A DNA stretch of 64,000 nucleotides from Ceratodon purpureus. Its lineage: Eukaryota; Streptophyta; Bryopsida; Pseudoditrichales; Ditrichaceae. The translations under genes were made by a program, and so were the position numbers. The notes under the pieces are model-generated. The model saw only the letters and a list, made by a program, of their open reading frames with translations, was not told the origin of the DNA and searched no databases. This document shows, piece by piece, positions 60,225 to 64,000 of this stretch. The DNA lies in assembly GCA_014871385.1 (NCBI GenBank), contig CM026431.1, positions 3,946,604-4,010,603 on the forward strand, given 5' to 3'. Position 1 is the stretch's first letter; each line of letters begins with the position of its first letter.

Positions 60225-61154
60225 TTATCTATATGATGTCATTAGATAGAAATTTAGATGGTTTTTTCTATATACCGACGTTTTGTCGAGGCCGAAACTC
60301 CTCATCCAATTATCTATGAACTTCTCCTGACATTCTCTATCGGCACATTGGTCTTCTAGTATGCTTTGCATGACCACGCACCACGGGTGGTATGTGCATT
60401 GGCATAGTGCAACTATAATGTCCATGTGAGGGAAATTGGAATTACACAATGCACATGGTTTAACTGTCACCAGGAATCTGCTCCAACTCAATTGATAATC
60501 TTCGGTATGTTGACTTGCGCGCAAGGTAAAGGGAATCTTGAGTCTCTTGGCCATCTTCACGAATTTTTCTCTCAATCGATCAGATTTTTCTTGAAGGTCA
60601 TGTATTACAGATTGAAGTCGCTGGAGCTCCTCCATTGCTTCAAATATCTCACCTTTCATATCAATCAAGGCTATCTCCTTTCTCTTAATCCTATACTTCA
60701 GATTCACAATTCTGCCTTCCTCCTTGATCCTTTCTTCCACATGTTGTCCACTCTCCACGATAGTTTTTAGATTAACCTCCGAACCCTGCAACTGTCCTCG
60801 CAGCCTAGATATCTATATCTTGATTTGCTCTTCCTTGACTCCACTGGCTGGATTCTTCGGCGATGACATCAGCTTACTAATAAAAACATGTCGATCGCTA
60901 TATTCGGCCTCATTCTTGTTGTATTGGAGTTCTGATTTTGCTAACTCTCCCTCAACTTTTGCCTTTACCAATTGATAGTAGGAAGTTTTGGACTCTTTAC
61001 CTCTATACTTTATCACTGACTCCTTCTTTTTTCCATTTCTTTTTACTCTCCATCTCTTCGAAGCATATTGGGCCCAATTCATTGGGTGGCCGTGGTAAAC
61101 CTTGGACACTATAGCTCTAGCTAAACTCTCTGAGATACACTCATTTTTTGGCAT
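60225..61154 (-). pseudogene. Coiled-coil protein with Cys/His (RING-like) C-terminus, one in-frame stop
   Basis: Two frames, 61154-60813 and 60812-60225, are the same reading frame split by a single TAG at 60815-60813 (KEEQIKI-stop-ISRLRGQLQGSE). Read through, the protein is about 309 aa. It has a basic Trp/Arg segment (MNWAQYASKRWRVKRNG), a long coiled coil over the middle, and a metal-binding-like end CALCNSNF, CQCTYHPWCVV, CADREC. It lies in the outer transposon between the CACTA insertion and the right terminal repeat. Upstream exons are likely, as the frame stays open past the first Met. I do not recognise the family. It could be the outer element's own protein, now damaged. Confidence 0.45.
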
Positions 61155-61717
61155 CTTATTACACTGGTAAATGGCAGGATACAATTCCTCTACACACTGT
61201 TAACTTTATCAGACTTAGCTCCTTGATAGTAATATCCTTTCTTCTTTTGTCTCTCACCGAACACCGAACATTCTTACCAACTCATCATTTTGCACATGGT
61301 TGCAATCTCTTGAAGGATCCAACTCCCAGTTGGGCAAAGAAACCTTTGATGCAAACCACCGCTCCTTCCCTCTCTCCACTTTACTTCTCTCCATCACTCA
61401 CAATCTATAGATTCACTTGCCTCACCTCAGATTTGGTATCTTAGACCACAAACTTTCCTAAACTCTAACTGACTGCCATTCAGAAATCCGTGTTTGAACC
61501 TAATCTCCCTGGCCATCGCTTGCAAGTAGTTTTGGAGGTTTCATTAGTCGTTTTTTTTAAACTTGAGCTTTCCAATCCTAATGATTTAATTTGACACGTT
61601 GGGGTACCAATCATCATTTCATTTGAAGTATGTTTTGTTCATTTGCAAATTATTCATTCGTTTAAGATGAGTTCATCTTCATTGATGGATGAAATGCACA
61701 TACTAAATAAAGTAAAT

Positions 61718-61801
61718 CATCCGCTCACGGCTCATGGAATCTCGCTCACGGCACATGGCTCATGGCTCATCGCTCATGTCCTAGCATTCCCCGTCCGCCA
61801 T
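61718..61801. repeat. Right terminal inverted repeat and target duplication of the 31-kb element
   Basis: Tandem GCTCAT(G/C)G-type repeats (GGCTCATGGCTCATCGCTCATG) end at CATTCCCC, followed by the second GTCCGCCAT copy at 61793-61801. In reverse complement they match the left end. Confidence 0.7.
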
Positions 61802-62888
61802 TGCTTAAAAGCGGAATGTTATAATGCAACTATTAAACAATTTAACCCCTAAAGCATGTTGCAGCCAGAAATGGTGCATCTGTATTTTGTGTATTCTGCA
61901 CCGTATTTAGGACACAGCTGCCAATTTTGCTACTCTACAGTGACATTTTTGAAGGTCTGATTTTTTATACACATTCTCTGTGAAGTCTGAAATAGTGCTG
62001 TGGAATTAGATTCTGAATTAAATTAGTCCATAATTTTAGAGAAAATTGCAAGTAAGAGGGGGTGTGAAACAGTAGAGAAATAGTATGCGTATGGGAGAAG
62101 GGGAATAAAGGGTATGTGACAGAGGACTGTAAAAGTAGGTGAACTGATTTTGGAATGTAGACTGACTGTTTGTAGAAGGTTTCATCCAGCAGTGGATGAC
62201 CTGTTCGACCGGTTCCGTGAAAGGTGGTTGTGGTTGCCAGAACCGGCTGCAAGTGAGGTGGTGCCACGGAGGAGGGGGGTGAAAGGAGATAGAAAGTCCC
62301 GGGACTGTGGCTTCCAAGTGCCACAAGTCCCGTGGCCCTGAACTCGCCCCCATACAGTTCGGTAAACAATCAATTGTGAAGGGAATCCGATGAAAGAGGG
62401 GGGGGGGGAGGGGGAGAGAAGTCTCTTACAACAGAGGTCCACATACAACACAAAGGCATAAATACTAATAATCAACCAAGACAGCCACGGTGATAATCAA
62501 ACAACACAGCCATCACATAAACAAGCAACACAAAGTCTGTGAAAAACAATACAAAGTCTGGTGATGAACCACCTTGTCAGTACAAACAGAAAACAATGGA
62601 GGGGTCTTTGGGCGGAGCATGTGAAAGTGCGAAAATTCAAAACTGCTGCATTGGTCTATCTATGCTGAACTGCTACAGTCACTCCATTCCCCACACCGCA
62701 GCCATAGCTCCAGAGCTCGCCCCCGGGACAAGTCTGCATATACAAGAAAGAAGGGGAGGCGACTTCCCATCACCATGGAGGTAGGGTGTGATGAGTCACA
62801 AATGCCGTAGTCACAGCTCCAGAGGTCTGCCACGGGACAAGTCTGAAAATCGGACAAAAACAGGGGAGGGGACTTCCTATCAACAAGG
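61802..62888. other. Spacer downstream of the outer transposon, with a short direct repeat
   Basis: No gene supported. 62,390-62,410 is a G-rich run. 62,690-62,885 holds two diverged direct copies of CTCCAGAG(C/G)TC..CGGGACAAGTCTG followed by GGGGAGG(C/G)GACTTCC. The same GGGGAGGCGACTT phrase recurs at 63,284-63,296 in the neighbouring gene's intron start. Confidence 0.45.
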
Positions 62889-63969
62889 CTAGGCTGGTAG
62901 CACTGTTACTTTGAATTCTGTAGGTCCAGTCTTCACAAAGAGGAGAGTGTCATGGAGCTTGAATTTGTTGAGCATATGGAACTCGTACCAGCCCTGTGTG
63001 AAGAAGCATTGCGTCTGCCTGTCGGTGATCTGTACTGCGGACATGGCGATCCCCCACCACAATGGCCCGGTCAAGGTGAACAGGTGGGCATCAAATTGTT
63101 CTTGGCCGTGAGCCCTCCAGTAGGGTGTGGGGATGTCCTGCAACAACATAAACAAGCCACAACTTCGGAAGGTTTAGGGTTTAGTGATAACAGGAGACAT
63201 TCACTTCGAATTCAGAGTGCAATTGACATACCTGTGACTGTAGAGGGTAAGAGTTGGAAAGAAATTCGGAATTGTACAAGGCAGGGGAGGCGACTTACCA
63301 GTCTAGCGGTTCGGTTGGGCTTCAGGTGCGATATGCGGAGGGTCTTCTGAAAGCGTGGGGACTCAAGAGGGGTGGCTGGGGCATCGCTGGAGGACGCAAC
63401 GACTGAGGGGGCCACGGCGGGGTTATTTGGTGTGGCCGGGGTCGTGGCAGTAGCAGATTTCCCTGGCCGAAGTCTTGGCTTCTTCTCTGGGCTGCGGGGG
63501 ATTCTCTTCACCGCCAAGCAGTCTCCCCCAACCCACTCATAGATGAGGAGGTCACCCAAAACGCAGCCGACATCTGCGACGAATTTTCGGAAGCCCCAGC
63601 CGATTGGACCCATTGTCTGCCATCGAGACGCTGGAGGTTCACGGGCCACTCCTCCTTGTTCGTGTTCGAGGTGATGAGAGTGCATTTGTGAGAGGTCGGG
63701 AAACCGCAGTGCGCTGTGAAAGACTTCGGCACCTTCTGCGCTCCACACAAAATCGAATTGGTGGGTTAGTCGAATTCGGAGGACGTATGGAAGACTATAA
63801 CAAGCAGCAATCGGGTCAGGGGCAGAGGGTTCCGGGAACTCACCAGCTCCAGCAGATCGCCGGGCGTTTTCACCGCGACAGAGAAGTAAAAGGCTCGGAC
63901 TGAATCCAGCTCACGGAGCGCCTCGCCCTGGAGATCATCTAGAACCTCCCCTGGATTTTCAGCGGCCAT
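62889..63969 (-). pseudogene. Two-B3-domain DNA-binding protein gene with a frameshift in the first B3 domain
   Basis: Exon 1 is 63969-63844 (ATG, ALRELDSVRAFYFSVAV), exon 2 63735-63299, exon 3 63137-62889. Exon 2 begins in phase with B3-like VPKSFTAHCGFPTSHKCTL and EEWPVNLQRLDGRQ. The rest of the domain, GPIGWGFRKFVADVGCVLGD and LLIYEWVGG, is in another frame one base away; the in-frame continuation meets a stop at 63508. Exon 3 encodes the end of a second B3-like domain: QGWYEFHMLNKFKLHDTLLF, then EFKVTVLPA. B3 proteins are plant transcription factors binding the major groove. Spacing between the W-V and GW blocks fits a B3 domain with no intron, so I infer a one-base indel, or a sequencing error. 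Confidence 0.6.
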
Positions 63970-64000
63970 GGCGTGAGAGACAACAATTGTGGATCAGCGA

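Overview
The window looks like nuclear DNA of a land plant. The genes carry GT-AG introns and encode plant families: a PORR organelle RNA-binding protein, a BTB-TAZ protein, a family 1 UDP-glycosyltransferase, a B3-domain protein and a plastid-type thioredoxin. The transposons are also of plant type (CACTA, copia relic, Stowaway-like MITEs). The divergence of the proteins suggests a non-seed plant, perhaps a bryophyte, but I cannot fix the species. No rRNA, tRNA or CRISPR was seen. All exon models below were built by hand from reading-frame and splice-phase continuity.

Layout. 1-16.1 kb is a gene-bearing stretch read entirely on the minus strand: a zinc-ribbon protein running off the left edge, an unknown 618-aa protein, a broken DnaJ-like fragment, a secreted glycine-rich protein in four exons, an intronless PORR protein and a four-exon thioredoxin with a GC-AG intron. 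16.1-22.3 kb is a repeat-rich spacer with a decayed copia reverse transcriptase and a short inverted-repeat element. 22.3-30.4 kb holds two complete plus-strand genes, BTB-TAZ (six exons) and a UGT (five exons), separated by a spacer with a near-perfect Stowaway-like MITE.

30.54-61.79 kb is best read as one nested mobile block. The outer element has about 49-bp terminal inverted repeats and a 9-bp target duplication, which fits a Mutator-like element. It holds two arrays of a short near-palindromic motif in opposite orientation, unknown genes near both ends, smaller MITEs and TA microsatellites. Inserted into it at 43,474-60,083 is a 16.6-kb CACTA (En/Spm) element with 26-bp perfect inverted repeats, a TTGC flanking duplication, an apparently intact four-exon TNP2-type transposase (1,176 aa) and an opposed multi-exon second gene of the Ptta/En/Spm (Transposase_24) type. 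The last intron of that second gene is a 2-kb polypurine tandem array, part of which is copied in inverted orientation about 5 kb away.

Beyond the block, the right edge (62.9-64 kb) holds a minus-strand two-B3-domain gene whose first B3 domain appears to be broken by a frameshift. The host genes show no common pathway. The transposon genes form two functional units: transposase plus accessory protein acting on the inverted repeats and subterminal motifs of the CACTA element, and a less clear gene set in the outer element.
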